Shown here piece after piece: positions 42,945 to 52,008 of a DNA stretch of 64,000 bases. Position numbers and translations under genes: made by a program. The notes below the pieces were generated by a model. That model was not told the DNA's origin. It made no database searches and was given only the letters and a program-made list of their open reading frames with translations. The DNA comes from Cyclobacteriaceae bacterium. GTDB lineage: Bacteria; Bacteroidota; Bacteroidia; Cytophagales; Cyclobacteriaceae. The DNA lies in contig JANQPQ010000040.1 of the NCBI GenBank assembly GCA_028285445.1, positions 40,380 to 104,379 on the forward strand, read 5' to 3'. Numbering within the stretch: the first letter of the stretch is position 1; every line of letters begins with the position of its first letter.

Positions 42945-44063
42945 TTATGGATATCGCCGTCCATTCAAGAATACACCGAGGAACGTTCTGCGCACGAACA
43001 AGTGATAACTAGAGAAACAGATGATTGTAGTTGCGGTTAGGGTTATCATAAACTTGATAATTCCTGAGATATCCCATCCAGCCATAAAAACGGGAATAAT
43101 AATGGTGAATGGAATATGCACTAAATAGACCCAATATGAAGCATCTGAAACATACCGCATCCTTTGAGAATACTCCGAGCTGTACCTCAAAAAGAATCCG
43201 AACAGTCCAGAAATAAGCAGAGACATGAGGATTGCACTCATGACACCTTTCAGGATATCATCTATCTGGTCGTAAAAAATGAATTGAACAGTAAAAATGG
43301 CTATGCCAATAATAATGTAAGGCCATGTGTTTTTTTCAAACGACTTCAAAGTACCCCTGCCAAGGTAAAGCAGCCATCCAAAACCAAAAAAGAAGAAATA
43401 GAATGTTAAGGATGCAATATTTGGAGTAAATGACAGCGGAGTGGGGGGTGATAGTTCCCAAATAAGTACCAGAAGGATGAAAGAGAATAAAGCCACAAAG
43501 AATATCCTTGGAAGTTCACTACTTACCATTTTAGTAAAGGCGGAAAATATACCTCTTTTAAACACTGGAACTGCCTTTAACAACAATCTCACACCAAGAG
43601 CTAGCGGTATGCACAAGATCAGGTAATACAAAAACCATAGGTGAAGTGTTGAATCCGGGATGAATTCATTGACGGAGATGAATGAAAGATCGATCAAACC
43701 CGTGGCAAATTCGGTTTTTGCCACTTGCAACGAGATCATTGAGAGCGGATACAGAATGAGCAGAAACACAATAAACGGAAGTACAATTCTCCGTGCTCTG
43801 TTCAGAATCATTTTGCTAGATCCTCTAACATAGAAGAGCATGGCAGCGAAGAAACCAGCTACGATAAAAAAGACAGGCATGCGGAACATGTGAATAAAAT
43901 GTTCCAGGTAATTCAGAGCTATGTGTGTGGAGTTTTCGTCTTTAGCAAAAGGGAAGTTGTTCCCTACTAAATAGGTTTCGGTGGAATGAAGCACCAAACC
44001 AAGAAGCATCATGATGGCCCTAAGGGCATCCAAAGAATGTAATCTTTCAGTAGAACTGCTCAT
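42945..44063 (-). CDS. Acyltransferase 3 family membrane protein
   Basis: A 372-residue integral membrane protein with about ten helices. The N-terminal RLHSLDALRAIMMLLGLVLH block with its histidine and the FRMPVFFIVAGFFAAML segment are hallmarks of the acyltransferase 3/OpgC family, which transfers acyl or succinyl groups to sugars, glycans or lipids at the membrane. Neighbouring genes do not point to a substrate; the protein encoded ten bases downstream is exported. No glycan synthesis gene is near. Length is normal for the family. Confidence 0.85.
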   Translation of the reverse strand: MSSSTERLHSLDALRAIMMLLGLVLHSTETYLVGNNFPFAKDENSTHIALNYLEHFIHMFRMPVFFIVAGFFAAMLFYVRGSSKMILNRARRIVLPFIVFLLILYPLSMISLQVAKTEFATGLIDLSFISVNEFIPDSTLHLWFLYYLILCIPLALGVRLLLKAVPVFKRGIFSAFTKMVSSELPRIFFVALFSFILLVLIWELSPPTPLSFTPNIASLTFYFFFFGFGWLLYLGRGTLKSFEKNTWPYIIIGIAIFTVQFIFYDQIDDILKGVMSAILMSLLISGLFGFFLRYSSEYSQRMRYVSDASYWVYLVHIPFTIIIPVFMAGWDISGIIKFMITLTATTIICFSSYHLFVRRTFLGVFLNGRRYP

Positions 44064-44141
44064 CTATCCTCAATCGTTCCCGCAAAGAAGTGGTTACGTT
44101 ATAAGGAGATCGAATTTGCATAGTCAATAAGGGGTGAACTG

Positions 44142-44984
44142 CTATGTATTTCGGGTTAAGCTGCGCTTATACCACTTACGGAAACTTGAAGCCTTAAGTC
44201 TACTAACAACGGCCTTTGCTACTTTGTCATTCTCGTCCAAGAACTCCACTGCAATTTTCCCATGAGCGTCTGGTGTTATAGACACTATTCTTTCTCTATG
44301 CACAATAATGTTCCGAGTCAGTTGAAAGAAGAAATGTTCCGGCAGTAAGTCCATTAAAGACGAGAGGCTTTCATCATAAATGAAGTTTTCGCAATCAGCA
44401 TCCACCACTTTTGTGAATCCGTGACGCGATATAGCTACTCTAAGTTGATCCAGTTTGACAAGCTGTTGTTTTCTATTTTTTCTTAAGGCGATAGCGTCTT
44501 GTGAAGTGCTAATGCTCAAGGCTAAGTTCTGGTATTCAGCATTAGCTGTTACCAGGGAATTCTCCACCTGCCTCCAATTGAAATAGAATTGGGCGGCCCA
44601 CCGAAAAGTGGTGAGAATAAGTATTAGGCAGAACGTTACGGCGTTAATAATCAGCATCTCATTTAACTCATAAAAAGTATCGCCCTTGGCGATCAAGTAC
44701 AAGTTGCCAATTACGTTGACCACGAAAAGCAGTGATAAGGATAGGTATGCCAGGTTGTGGAACAGTCTTTTAGAGGGACTCCTGGTCCATCCCAATTTTA
44801 CTTCAAGATGAGCCTCCGTTACTCGATTTATTTCGGTGATTATTATGCAGAGTATAACTGCAACAACCCACTCGGTGATAGAGAATCCGGGATCACCTGA
44901 ACTAAAAATGTAATTGACAAAATAGTTGGCCAGGGTTCCAAGAAGTATAGGCTCTGTAATTCTCCAGAATTTACTGTCGGGCAT
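44142..44984 (-). CDS. LytTR-domain regulator with membrane N-terminus
   Basis: A 280-residue protein. I start at the ATG at 44984; the open frame extends 14 codons further. Four membrane helices in residues 1-130 (WVVAVILCIIITEINRVTEA, then LLFVVNVIGNLYLIAKG) are followed by a coiled linker and a C-terminal LytTR domain (FIYDESLSSLMDLLPEHFFF, then LTRNIIVHRERIVSI). It has no receiver domain, so it is probably a one-component membrane regulator. It lies downstream of the Tat-exported dehydratase-like gene and upstream of the acyltransferase gene; its targets cannot be inferred. Confidence 0.82.
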   Translation of the reverse strand: MPDSKFWRITEPILLGTLANYFVNYIFSSGDPGFSITEWVVAVILCIIITEINRVTEAHLEVKLGWTRSPSKRLFHNLAYLSLSLLFVVNVIGNLYLIAKGDTFYELNEMLIINAVTFCLILILTTFRWAAQFYFNWRQVENSLVTANAEYQNLALSISTSQDAIALRKNRKQQLVKLDQLRVAISRHGFTKVVDADCENFIYDESLSSLMDLLPEHFFFQLTRNIIVHRERIVSITPDAHGKIAVEFLDENDKVAKAVVSRLKASSFRKWYKRSLTRNT

Positions 44985-45108
44985 ATTGCAAATACGTATT
45001 TGCGCGGTTGCTTGTTTTATGCGCAAGCCGTGACTATAAAATTGGCCTTAAAAGAGGAGAGGGGTAAGTTAATAATGCACTATGGGAATTACTGGTATTG
45101 CCAAATAG

Positions 45109-46278
45109 CTACAATGCCTTCCATTTTTCAATTATTGACTGTTCTCTGGCCAAGAGAGAATTTGGGTTTTGTTCAACCTCATCCCTTTGCTCTTGACTAA
45201 TGGCATCTGAATTCCACCAATCGTAAGTATCTTTTACCGTCTCACTTAGGGGCCTGAATTGAAGTCCATTATTTATTGCCTTCTCATTACTTACTCTTGC
45301 TGACCCTTGGTTGTTTCCTGTTGGCATTATCCATGGCACGATATATTCAATGCGATTCTCTACCAGGAACTCATGGCTATCAATTTTTACAAATGATGAT
45401 TTAACATCAAATGCCTTGGAAGCTTCCTCTACAAATGAGTGAATATTTTGCTCTTCTTTTGGACCAACAGCGTTGAATATCCCGCTTCTCTTATCCTCGG
45501 CCAGGCGTATCATCCATTCTGCCACATCCCTAACATCCATGTACTGCACCATATCCGTTTCTTTTCCGGGAATCATGATTTCACCTCCTTTGCTAAGACG
45601 GATTGGCCAATGGATGAATCTGTTGGTTTTATCCGCAGGGCCAATCATATAGGTGGGTCTGACCACAATCGTTCTATCTGATCCAAATTCAGCAAGGGCT
45701 GCTAATTCTGAATTAGCTTTCATTATGCCATAATCATAGATAAATTTTATGTCTTCATCGACGCCCTCTGGTAGTGAGAGTAAGACTTCATCGCTCTCCT
45801 TGTAATTGTCTTCTAAATAAGGATAATAAACTCCGGTGGAAGAGGTATAAAGGTATAGGTCGCAGTTTTCCTTAAGTAACGCGGCAGATCTTTTTGTCCA
45901 CTCCACATTGCGACCTGAATTGTCCATCACAACATCCCATTTCCGATTTTCTAATGCAGTCAAGTCATTTTCCCTATCACCAATCAATTGCTCAACCTGA
46001 TCAAAAAGCTCGTTATGAATGGTTGCCATTGTCTTACCTCTTGTGAACGTGGATATTGCATGACCTCTACTGATGGCGCTGGCAATTTGATGGGGGCCCA
46101 AGAAACTAGTGCCGCCAAGAATAAGAATATTAAGTTTGTTGCTTGTTTCACCAGTGGCGGCCTCTTTACTTTCACCGGGTGCACTACAACTTAACAATGC
46201 GGGAGACACAGCGGAGAGGGCAACACCTGCCTTCAGGCTTAATTCAATAAACTCTCTTCTTGATTTACTCTTATCCAT
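45109..46278 (-). CDS. NAD-dependent epimerase/dehydratase-like protein with Tat signal
   Basis: A 389-residue short-chain dehydrogenase/epimerase-type protein. I start at the ATG at 46278, which gives a Tat signal with SRREFIELSLKAG and a lipobox-like LLSC. The Rossmann motif is ILGGTSFLG and the catalytic pair is in YDYGIMKANSE (YxxxK). Export of a NAD-binding enzyme is unusual; Tat allows transport with the cofactor bound. Relatives in this subgroup are annotated as NAD-dependent epimerases, isoflavone-reductase-like or mRNA-binding proteins. Substrate unknown. The next gene downstream, 124 bases away, is the LytTR regulator. Confidence 0.78.
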   Translation of the reverse strand: MDKSKSRREFIELSLKAGVALSAVSPALLSCSAPGESKEAATGETSNKLNILILGGTSFLGPHQIASAISRGHAISTFTRGKTMATIHNELFDQVEQLIGDRENDLTALENRKWDVVMDNSGRNVEWTKRSAALLKENCDLYLYTSSTGVYYPYLEDNYKESDEVLLSLPEGVDEDIKFIYDYGIMKANSELAALAEFGSDRTIVVRPTYMIGPADKTNRFIHWPIRLSKGGEIMIPGKETDMVQYMDVRDVAEWMIRLAEDKRSGIFNAVGPKEEQNIHSFVEEASKAFDVKSSFVKIDSHEFLVENRIEYIVPWIMPTGNNQGSARVSNEKAINNGLQFRPLSETVKDTYDWWNSDAISQEQRDEVEQNPNSLLAREQSIIEKWKAL

Positions 46279-46402
46279 GAGGCGGTTTTTGGGATTTGGA
46301 ACATGTATTGGGGTCAAGATACGCAAATCCCAGAATGGAAAGGGATTTCGTGCTGTTCAAAATCGTCATCTGAAAACGGTAAAAGATATTTACATTCTAC
46401 TA

Positions 46403-47281
46403 CTACTCTAGAATTGATTTAATACCACCTTCCAATTGATAAACTTCTCTCACCTGATCGTCAGTTAGTGGCTTGTTAAAAATTGCCAGGTCGTCCATTA
46501 GACCGTTAAAACCCAATCCGAGGTAGATATTTGATTGTTCCAGTTCCCAGGTAAAGGGATCATCAAACCCGCTTACTGTCCCTTTTTTCTCACCATCCAG
46601 ATAAAGGTTGGCAACACCACTGGCAGTACCGAGTGCTGAATAGGTTATGAGCACATGCGTCCAGGTGCTGCGGCTAAATGAGGCAGGGCCTACATTTGCC
46701 ACTCTCTTTTCAAATTCAACTCTTGCCGATGAATTAAGTGTGTCTAAGGTCCAAACACTTCTATCGCCTATCACACCTAGTCTGAAATTAGGCGGATCAT
46801 CATTCGTGAAATCTACCCAAATCGATGCATCATTATAATTGGCATCGGTGATTTGTATTGGATCTGTGTATCCATCGAGGTCATTAACAGGATCGACACT
46901 GAGCCAAAATGAAATAGAGCCAGTCCAGCTTTGCGGGCTGTAGGCGATGTTGCCCTGACTTTTATAAAAAACGACCTGACTACCTCCGTTGTAGCCAAAC
47001 TCAAAGGCGTCACCAAACTGACCTCTGCCTGGGACAACTTTGTGATTGGGGTCATTCATGCCAGCCTCTATTCCTTCAAGCACTCTTACCGAATTAACGT
47101 ATGATCCCTCAGCAGTGTAAATACTGGCATCTCCCAATGCAAAATCTGCATTGGTTCCTCCATCAAAAGAAACATAAAACGTCAGTGCTTTTTTTAAGTC
47201 TGATGAAGTATTAGGTTGGCAAGATGACAGGTGGAAAAGTAGCCCTCCAATGATGATTATATAGATAAGCAAGTTTTTCAT
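46403..47281 (-). CDS. LamG-domain lipoprotein
   Basis: A 292-residue lipoprotein (signal MKNLLIYIIIIGGLLFHLSSC). The mature part is a concanavalin A-like LamG fold (WTGSISFWLSVDPVNDLDGY, then WTHVLITYSALGTASGVANL and YLDGEKKGTVSGF, ending in FNGLMDDLAIFNKPLTDDQV). Such domains bind sugars or proteins at the cell surface. No catalytic domain is attached. It lies directly upstream of the Tat-exported epimerase-like gene, 124 bases away, and may be co-transcribed; both products are predicted to be exported lipoproteins. Confidence 0.82.
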   Translation of the reverse strand: MKNLLIYIIIIGGLLFHLSSCQPNTSSDLKKALTFYVSFDGGTNADFALGDASIYTAEGSYVNSVRVLEGIEAGMNDPNHKVVPGRGQFGDAFEFGYNGGSQVVFYKSQGNIAYSPQSWTGSISFWLSVDPVNDLDGYTDPIQITDANYNDASIWVDFTNDDPPNFRLGVIGDRSVWTLDTLNSSARVEFEKRVANVGPASFSRSTWTHVLITYSALGTASGVANLYLDGEKKGTVSGFDDPFTWELEQSNIYLGLGFNGLMDDLAIFNKPLTDDQVREVYQLEGGIKSILE

Positions 47282-47361
47282 GTGTTGGGAGTTAGTTGGT
47301 TAATCGTCTCAATTTCAAACATCGAAGATAAAACTCAAGTCAATAAATTGATAGCAAGTGC

Positions 47362-47868
47362 CTAATCCTGTTTTTCTACCAGGTGTAGCTGTTTATTGTA
47401 GGCTTTAATTCTGGTATCAGCATTACTATCTACCAACAAAATGACAACCATCATTGCTATGGTAGTGATGCCGGCAGCTCGCCAAACAGGCTTGTCAACA
47501 AAGGCAATAATTAAGGCGGCGGCTATTATGATGAAGGGGATGACCTTGAACACGATAGTTTTATACTCGCCCATTGATTTTTCCGTCCGGGATATTTCTG
47601 ATTTTACAAATGCCGCAGGATCAGCATTGTAGGCAGTTGCAAAGCTTGTAACTCTTGATTTGTTGGCGAAGAAAATCCCAAGCCCTACGGCCAGGAGTAA
47701 AACACCAGCTACCAAAGTTGGAGTGACAAAGGCCTTGGCCATGTCAGTTTTGCCTAATTGCCAAAAGCCAACAGTTCCCAATACAAACAAGATTCCGGCG
47801 AGGATGAAAAATCTCGATGAGAAAACTTCGGCCTTAGCCCATTCGGTTGCGATTTTCAGTATTTCCAT
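47362..47868 (-). CDS. Four-helix integral membrane protein, unknown
   Basis: A 168-residue protein with four predicted membrane helices (FFILAGILFVLGTVGFWQLG, AFVTPTLVAGVLLLAVGLGI, FKVIPFIIIAAALIIAF and AAGITTIAMMVVILLVD) and a helical loop between the second and third (SFATAYNADPAAFVKSEISR). The family is widespread in Bacteroidota as a hypothetical protein; I do not recognise a motif that gives a role. It stands alone, 80 bases upstream of the LamG lipoprotein gene. Confidence 0.65.
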   Translation of the reverse strand: MEILKIATEWAKAEVFSSRFFILAGILFVLGTVGFWQLGKTDMAKAFVTPTLVAGVLLLAVGLGIFFANKSRVTSFATAYNADPAAFVKSEISRTEKSMGEYKTIVFKVIPFIIIAAALIIAFVDKPVWRAAGITTIAMMVVILLVDSNADTRIKAYNKQLHLVEKQD

Positions 47869-48033
47869 TGATTCTAAAGTTTGGAGTTCAATCTACGGCT
47901 TTGGTTTGATGATATGGATGACTATATGCAGCTCCTTGGGATAAAAGTAGCGAACCCGATTCATAAGCACAATCCTATCCGGAAGCCCTTATGCCCATGG
48001 CATTTCCCATCAAACTAATCCTACAAAAAGGGC

Positions 48034-48417
48034 CTAAGATTCCTTATTCCCTTTTTTCCTGTTCCAATAGATCATGTACGCGATTATTAATAAGACTATG
48101 GGGTACAGCCAAAAAATTCTCCCGGTTGGTTTTTTATTCCAGTAGAACTTTCCGGTAGTTGACGATTTCAAAACAACTACAATGTCACCTACAATTATAT
48201 TATTACAGGTCTGTCGAGTTACTTCGAAAGTCTTTTCATCTTCCTTGTTGGAAACACTTATCTTGCTTCCGCCGGTACCTCTACAACTTTTGCGTATTAC
48301 CTCTGCTTCCAGCAGGTTTTGTTCTTGGTATGCTTTGTAATGATCAACATACTCCAATGTGAGCCAGGCCAGCAATGCTCCAAAAATTATTATGGCAAGA
48401 ACTGTGTGCTTACTCAA
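48034..48417 (-). CDS. Two-helix membrane protein, DUF3592-like
   Basis: A 127-residue protein with a membrane helix at each end (VLAIIIFGALLAWLTLEYV and FWLYPIVLLIIAYMIYW) and an extracytoplasmic middle with two cysteines (RKSCRGTGG and RQTCNNIIVGD). The layout resembles small DUF3592-type proteins, an uncertain match. The start overlaps the stop of the upstream lipoyl-like gene by four bases (ATGA), so the two are translationally coupled and may act together. No function is proposed. Confidence 0.6.
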   Translation of the reverse strand: MSKHTVLAIIIFGALLAWLTLEYVDHYKAYQEQNLLEAEVIRKSCRGTGGSKISVSNKEDEKTFEVTRQTCNNIIVGDIVVVLKSSTTGKFYWNKKPTGRIFWLYPIVLLIIAYMIYWNRKKGNKES

Positions 48418-48782
48418 CTGCGTGAAGATTGATTATTAATCATTTTTTCAACGATTACACAAATCGTTTGACCTGTCTTAAGTGGCACCAGTGGTTTTTG
48501 TCTGAAATAGATAAACCCTTCAACCTGCGATTCAAGTTCCAGCACCAGCGAGTCAGCTTCGACTATACAGATCCTGTCATATTTCCAAATATAGTCCCCA
48601 TCTTTCTTGAACCACTTTCTTACAATGAACTCATGGTTATGCTCGAGGCGTGGAAGGTTGACTTCAGATATTGCAACATCCGGAAATTTTTCGCGATAGT
48701 AGCTAATGTCTACATGCTCGTAGTCAACAAAGACGGATTCGTCTTCGGTTGAAGCGAATAGTTTCCTAAGCCAATTGAACAT
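48414..48782 (-). CDS. Small lipoyl/biotinyl-fold protein lacking the lysine
   Basis: A 122-residue cytoplasmic protein. Residues 55-112 follow the lipoyl/biotinyl carrier fold: WFKKDGDYIWKYDRICIVEA then DSLVLELESQVEGFIYF and LKTGQTICVIVE. In carrier proteins the hairpin turn carries DK with the modified lysine; here the turn reads A-D-S78, so no lipoyl or biotin attachment is possible. It may be a degenerate carrier, a sandwich-hybrid relative or a periplasmic-adaptor-like fragment. The first 50 residues are different and unassigned. Coupled by ATGA overlap to the membrane protein gene downstream. Confidence 0.6.
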   Translation of the reverse strand: MFNWLRKLFASTEDESVFVDYEHVDISYYREKFPDVAISEVNLPRLEHNHEFIVRKWFKKDGDYIWKYDRICIVEADSLVLELESQVEGFIYFRQKPLVPLKTGQTICVIVEKMINNQSSRS

Positions 48783-48981
48783 AATGAGTCATTTAGACCT
48801 TTCTCAGAATATAGCCGTCCGACATCTTGATCTCTGCATTTGTCATCTCTAATTACTTTGCTAAGAACTCTTGGCAGTTTTGAATTCTCCCGAATGCATT
48901 GCTGGGAAGTAGCCGGGATTTTCTTCCTTGGTTTCGATTAATGAGCGCCAAATCACGTAGCATTAGATTTTGCAAACAGCT

Positions 48982-49587
48982 TTAAGGTGCCGTGTTTTTC
49001 TCTAACATTTTATAAAGAACAGATCCACTGGCCCAACCTCCAAGCAGCCCGGTGGTTACGCCAACTGTTAACCAAAATATTATATGATTGGTTGTGTTTT
49101 GAACATCCATATTAAGATCAAAAGTCGAAAAAATGACAAAAAGTATTACCTCTCCGATAAAGCTGGCCATCGGGAAACTAAGCAGGGCAATAAGCCAACC
49201 TAGTTTATTTGTAGAAAATGATAAAGTGGTAATCCACAGGCCAGAACCAAGAACTAGGAATGATAGCAATATATCGTAATCGAATTCTCCAGGAATGAAG
49301 GTTTGGTAATATCCAAACCAGAACAGGCCGGTGAATGCCAGAGTTGCCAGACTAATTCTTAAGAATGAGATCTCAAAGTAGGATTTAAGAACAGATCTCT
49401 GGAATAGAAATAGTATTAACCCAACCACTGCCACCGCTATACTATGTGCAATAATTTGATCGGTACTTAACACCCTCCCGTGATTACCGGTGATTCCGTG
49501 CCCAATGGGGGTGTAGAGTATATAACCAATTAATAGCCCTAGTGTATTGGCTAAGACCCATTTCTTGACGAATGTTTGTTTTGTCAT
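48982..49587 (-). CDS. Integral membrane protein, unknown
   Basis: A 201-residue protein with six likely membrane helices (IAHSIAVAVVGLILFLF, ISLATLAFTGLFWFGYY, SFLVLGSGLWITTLSF and further ones). I start at the ATG at 49587 (MTKQTFVKKWVLANTLG); the open frame extends 13 codons upstream without a better start. It does not match a family known to me. Neighbours are small secreted proteins and the lipoyl-like pair. No motif suggests a substrate. Confidence 0.6.
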   Translation of the reverse strand: MTKQTFVKKWVLANTLGLLIGYILYTPIGHGITGNHGRVLSTDQIIAHSIAVAVVGLILFLFQRSVLKSYFEISFLRISLATLAFTGLFWFGYYQTFIPGEFDYDILLSFLVLGSGLWITTLSFSTNKLGWLIALLSFPMASFIGEVILFVIFSTFDLNMDVQNTTNHIIFWLTVGVTTGLLGGWASGSVLYKMLEKNTAP

Positions 49588-49671
49588 GGTTGAGTGGTTA
49601 AGCACTGATATGGTAAGGCCTCTCAATTTTGTTTATGTATCTAAATAGGGGGTGGTAGGGTTTTTTTGGGA

Positions 49672-50154
49672 CTATTCCCTTTGCTTTCGCCTCTTAACGT
49701 CATCAATTCTGAACCCGCTAGAAGTTTTCTTAACCCAAATTTCAATTGAATAGGTCAGTTTGAACATCGTGTCTTCAACAACTGTATCAAACACATATGT
49801 TAGTTGTACCGGTTCAGCAGTAAGCTCGCACTTAGACATTACAATCTTACCATTGTCTTGTTGGCCAATTAGGAATGATTCTCCAATTCCAGCATAGCTA
49901 ATGTCGTAAATGTCGCCCCACTTTTGCTCGAACTGAGCCAAAGTTAGTGGGGTATCGCAATCGTAGTCAACACAAATTGCGTCTTGTCTGTACTCGGCAT
50001 ACCGTTCAGTTGCTATTTGCTCAATAGGTTGGGAAGGAAATTGGCTAAAATGTTCCTCGATAGTAGTTATTAACCAATTTTTAGCTTCAACAGCGTCTTG
50101 TGCGGTCAACGGGGTTGTTACGATTAGGGCGGCTATTAGTAGCAATAGTCTCAT
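49672..50154 (-). CDS. Secreted protein of unknown function
   Basis: A 160-residue exported protein with signal peptide (MRLLLLIAALIVTTPLTA). Cysteines occur in ICVDYDCDTPL and SKCELTAEP. The mature part is mixed alpha/beta and ends in a charged tail. I do not recognise the family. It lies 64 bases downstream of a second small secreted protein gene in the same direction; both may belong to one unit. Confidence 0.55.
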   Translation of the reverse strand: MRLLLLIAALIVTTPLTAQDAVEAKNWLITTIEEHFSQFPSQPIEQIATERYAEYRQDAICVDYDCDTPLTLAQFEQKWGDIYDISYAGIGESFLIGQQDNGKIVMSKCELTAEPVQLTYVFDTVVEDTMFKLTYSIEIWVKKTSSGFRIDDVKRRKQRE

Positions 50155-50218
50155 AATTTGTGCGATTCGAGTAAATGATGTCAGCGTTACCGGCCAAATT
50201 CGGTTAGACTAGATACAG

Positions 50219-50707
50219 TTATTCTCCACCATATTTTGAAGGTATCTTGGCACCATCAGACTCCATAGTCCACAATATACTAACTATCCACCAGCGGCCG
50301 CCATAGTAGGTTAACTGATAGCTATTTATACCTTTCTCTTCAACACCCTCAGAGTCCTTGCCATAGAAACTCTGAAATACCTGGGCAATACCATTGAATT
50401 CATCAACAACCTTATGAATTTCCTTTTCAGTATATCCTTCTTCGTAATAAGGATCTGTCAGAAGGGTAAGGAATTCGTTAAGTGATACCGATTCAGCATT
50501 GGCAGAGTCAGCAACTGTGAAAATGGCTGTTGGATGAAATAAATTCCTTATTGCTGCTGTGTCCATTTTCTTGCCCTTTTCTATGGTTATTTGATCAAGC
50601 AGTTCGGCAATAATTCCGTCAATTGATTCAACAGGAGCAGGCTGTTCCTGAGCTAAGGAACTAATTGCAGTGGCTAGGAAGATTAGTAAGGCAAATAAAT
50701 ATTTCAT
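50219..50707 (-). CDS. Secreted NTF2-like (SnoaL-type) protein
   Basis: A 162-residue exported protein (signal MKYLFALLIFLATAISSLA). The mature part has the alpha+beta cone pattern of the NTF2-like superfamily: AAIRNLFHPTAIFTVADSAN, then YEEGYTEKEIHKVVDEFNGI and GINSYQLTYYGGRWWIVSIL. The function of such proteins ranges from enzymes to binding partners; no catalytic residue can be named here. It lies between the serine hydrolase gene upstream and another small secreted protein gene downstream. Confidence 0.7.
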   Translation of the reverse strand: MKYLFALLIFLATAISSLAQEQPAPVESIDGIIAELLDQITIEKGKKMDTAAIRNLFHPTAIFTVADSANAESVSLNEFLTLLTDPYYEEGYTEKEIHKVVDEFNGIAQVFQSFYGKDSEGVEEKGINSYQLTYYGGRWWIVSILWTMESDGAKIPSKYGGE

Positions 50708-50771
50708 AGAATATTAGGCATGTTGCTGGTGTCTGGATAGTAGCCAACGCCGGGTGACACTATTTATGTAT

Positions 50772-51806
50772 CTACTCTTTTGCTTTTCTCAGTATTTTCG
50801 CGATCCTGCCATTTATGATTTCTGATAAATTCCAGTTGTAAAGTTTAGGATCAGTTGTGTTGTAGAATTGAATAACGACGGCATCCAATTCTTTGTAATA
50901 GTTTGCAAAACTTTGGTATCCCGGAACCCAGCCAGCATGTTCATACTCATAAATCGAAGTGTATATTTCCTGCTCTCCTGGTTCAAATAATGATCCATCA
51001 TTCAATGCCCTCAGGAAGGTGCCTACATCTTCTGCGGTGGCTAACATCCCATGTTCGTCTTCCTTTAAATCATTGGGATAACCCACATGATAGCCACTCA
51101 TCACGTCGGCCATATTCACTGCACTGAGTGAGCCAAAGGTATTGGTAAGCTTTAGCGGAGTTAGAATTTCCTCCTGGATGAACTGGAAGTTTTCATATCC
51201 CAAAGCATCGTCCATAATCTTGTTGAGCAAGAGATAGTTAGTATTACAGTATTGATAGTCTGCGCCAGGTTCAAAGTTGGCTGGCTTGTCCAGGATCAAT
51301 CCAATACTTTCTTCAAAGGTTGCCGTTGGTGCTGCCCAAAAGTTCGGAGTGTCTGTAAAATTGGGAATACCACTTCTATGCTGAACCATCAACCGCAAAG
51401 TGATTTTATCTGCGTTTTCGATTCTCCCGGCTAATTCCGGTAAATAATCAGCGATAGTTTTATCAAGAGCAAGTCGTCCGTCGCTTGCCAGTTTGGTAAC
51501 TGCCACTGCATCATAGAGCTTGCTGATACTGGCAATCTTGAAGAGAGCCTGAGGCTTGGCGGGTATTTTAGATTCTCTGTTATGCCAACCGGAGGCAAAA
51601 TATTGGGGTGGTTTACCAGCCTGGTCGATGTAGACAATCATCCCATCAAATCCATGCCCAATGGCTTCATCCAGCTGTTCCTGAACGGTATCTGGTAGAG
51701 GAAGTATCCACGCCTTAACCAGCAACCATGGTACAAAGTACAAGGAGACTGCCGTGCCCAGTAGTAGCACTAACCTAAATATTTGTTTGGTCCGTTTCTT
51801 ACTCAT
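50772..51806 (-). CDS. Serine hydrolase, beta-lactamase/PBP-like fold
   Basis: A 344-residue enzyme with an N-terminal membrane anchor (LVLLLGTAVSLYFVPWLLV). The catalytic S93-I-S-K96 motif in FKIASISKLYDAV is intact, followed by TNYLLLNKIMDDAL and the Y-C-N site in YQYCNTNY; HAGWVPGYQSF fills the third motif region. Unlike the protein at 11311 this member should be active. It is probably a periplasmic, membrane-bound esterase or peptidase. It lies at the head of a cluster with two small secreted proteins downstream. Confidence 0.85.
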   Translation of the reverse strand: MSKKRTKQIFRLVLLLGTAVSLYFVPWLLVKAWILPLPDTVQEQLDEAIGHGFDGMIVYIDQAGKPPQYFASGWHNRESKIPAKPQALFKIASISKLYDAVAVTKLASDGRLALDKTIADYLPELAGRIENADKITLRLMVQHRSGIPNFTDTPNFWAAPTATFEESIGLILDKPANFEPGADYQYCNTNYLLLNKIMDDALGYENFQFIQEEILTPLKLTNTFGSLSAVNMADVMSGYHVGYPNDLKEDEHGMLATAEDVGTFLRALNDGSLFEPGEQEIYTSIYEYEHAGWVPGYQSFANYYKELDAVVIQFYNTTDPKLYNWNLSEIINGRIAKILRKAKE

Positions 51807-51894
51807 TTTAGCTGGGAAACAATAACGTTAATTATCTCTAAAAATCAATTATCCAATGGTTCTTCCCTGTACTAAATTATCCTGAAATCATATT

Positions 51895-51907
51895 GAAGTA
51901 CTACTTC
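51895..51907. promoter_or_regulatory. Short perfect palindrome upstream of the serine hydrolase
   Basis: GAAGTA-C-TACTTC is a perfect 13-base dyad, 89 bases upstream of the serine hydrolase start and downstream of the permease gene stop. It may be an operator; the evidence is symmetry only. Confidence 0.3.
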
Positions 51908-52008
51908 TGGCAATTGCATGGAAGGGTGTTTGTCAGTCAGCCTCAGCCGGGGCTAATCTGAAGGGCTCCCTTGTGATCTGTCTGTCTGTAAATAAACCGG
52001 ATTCTAGT

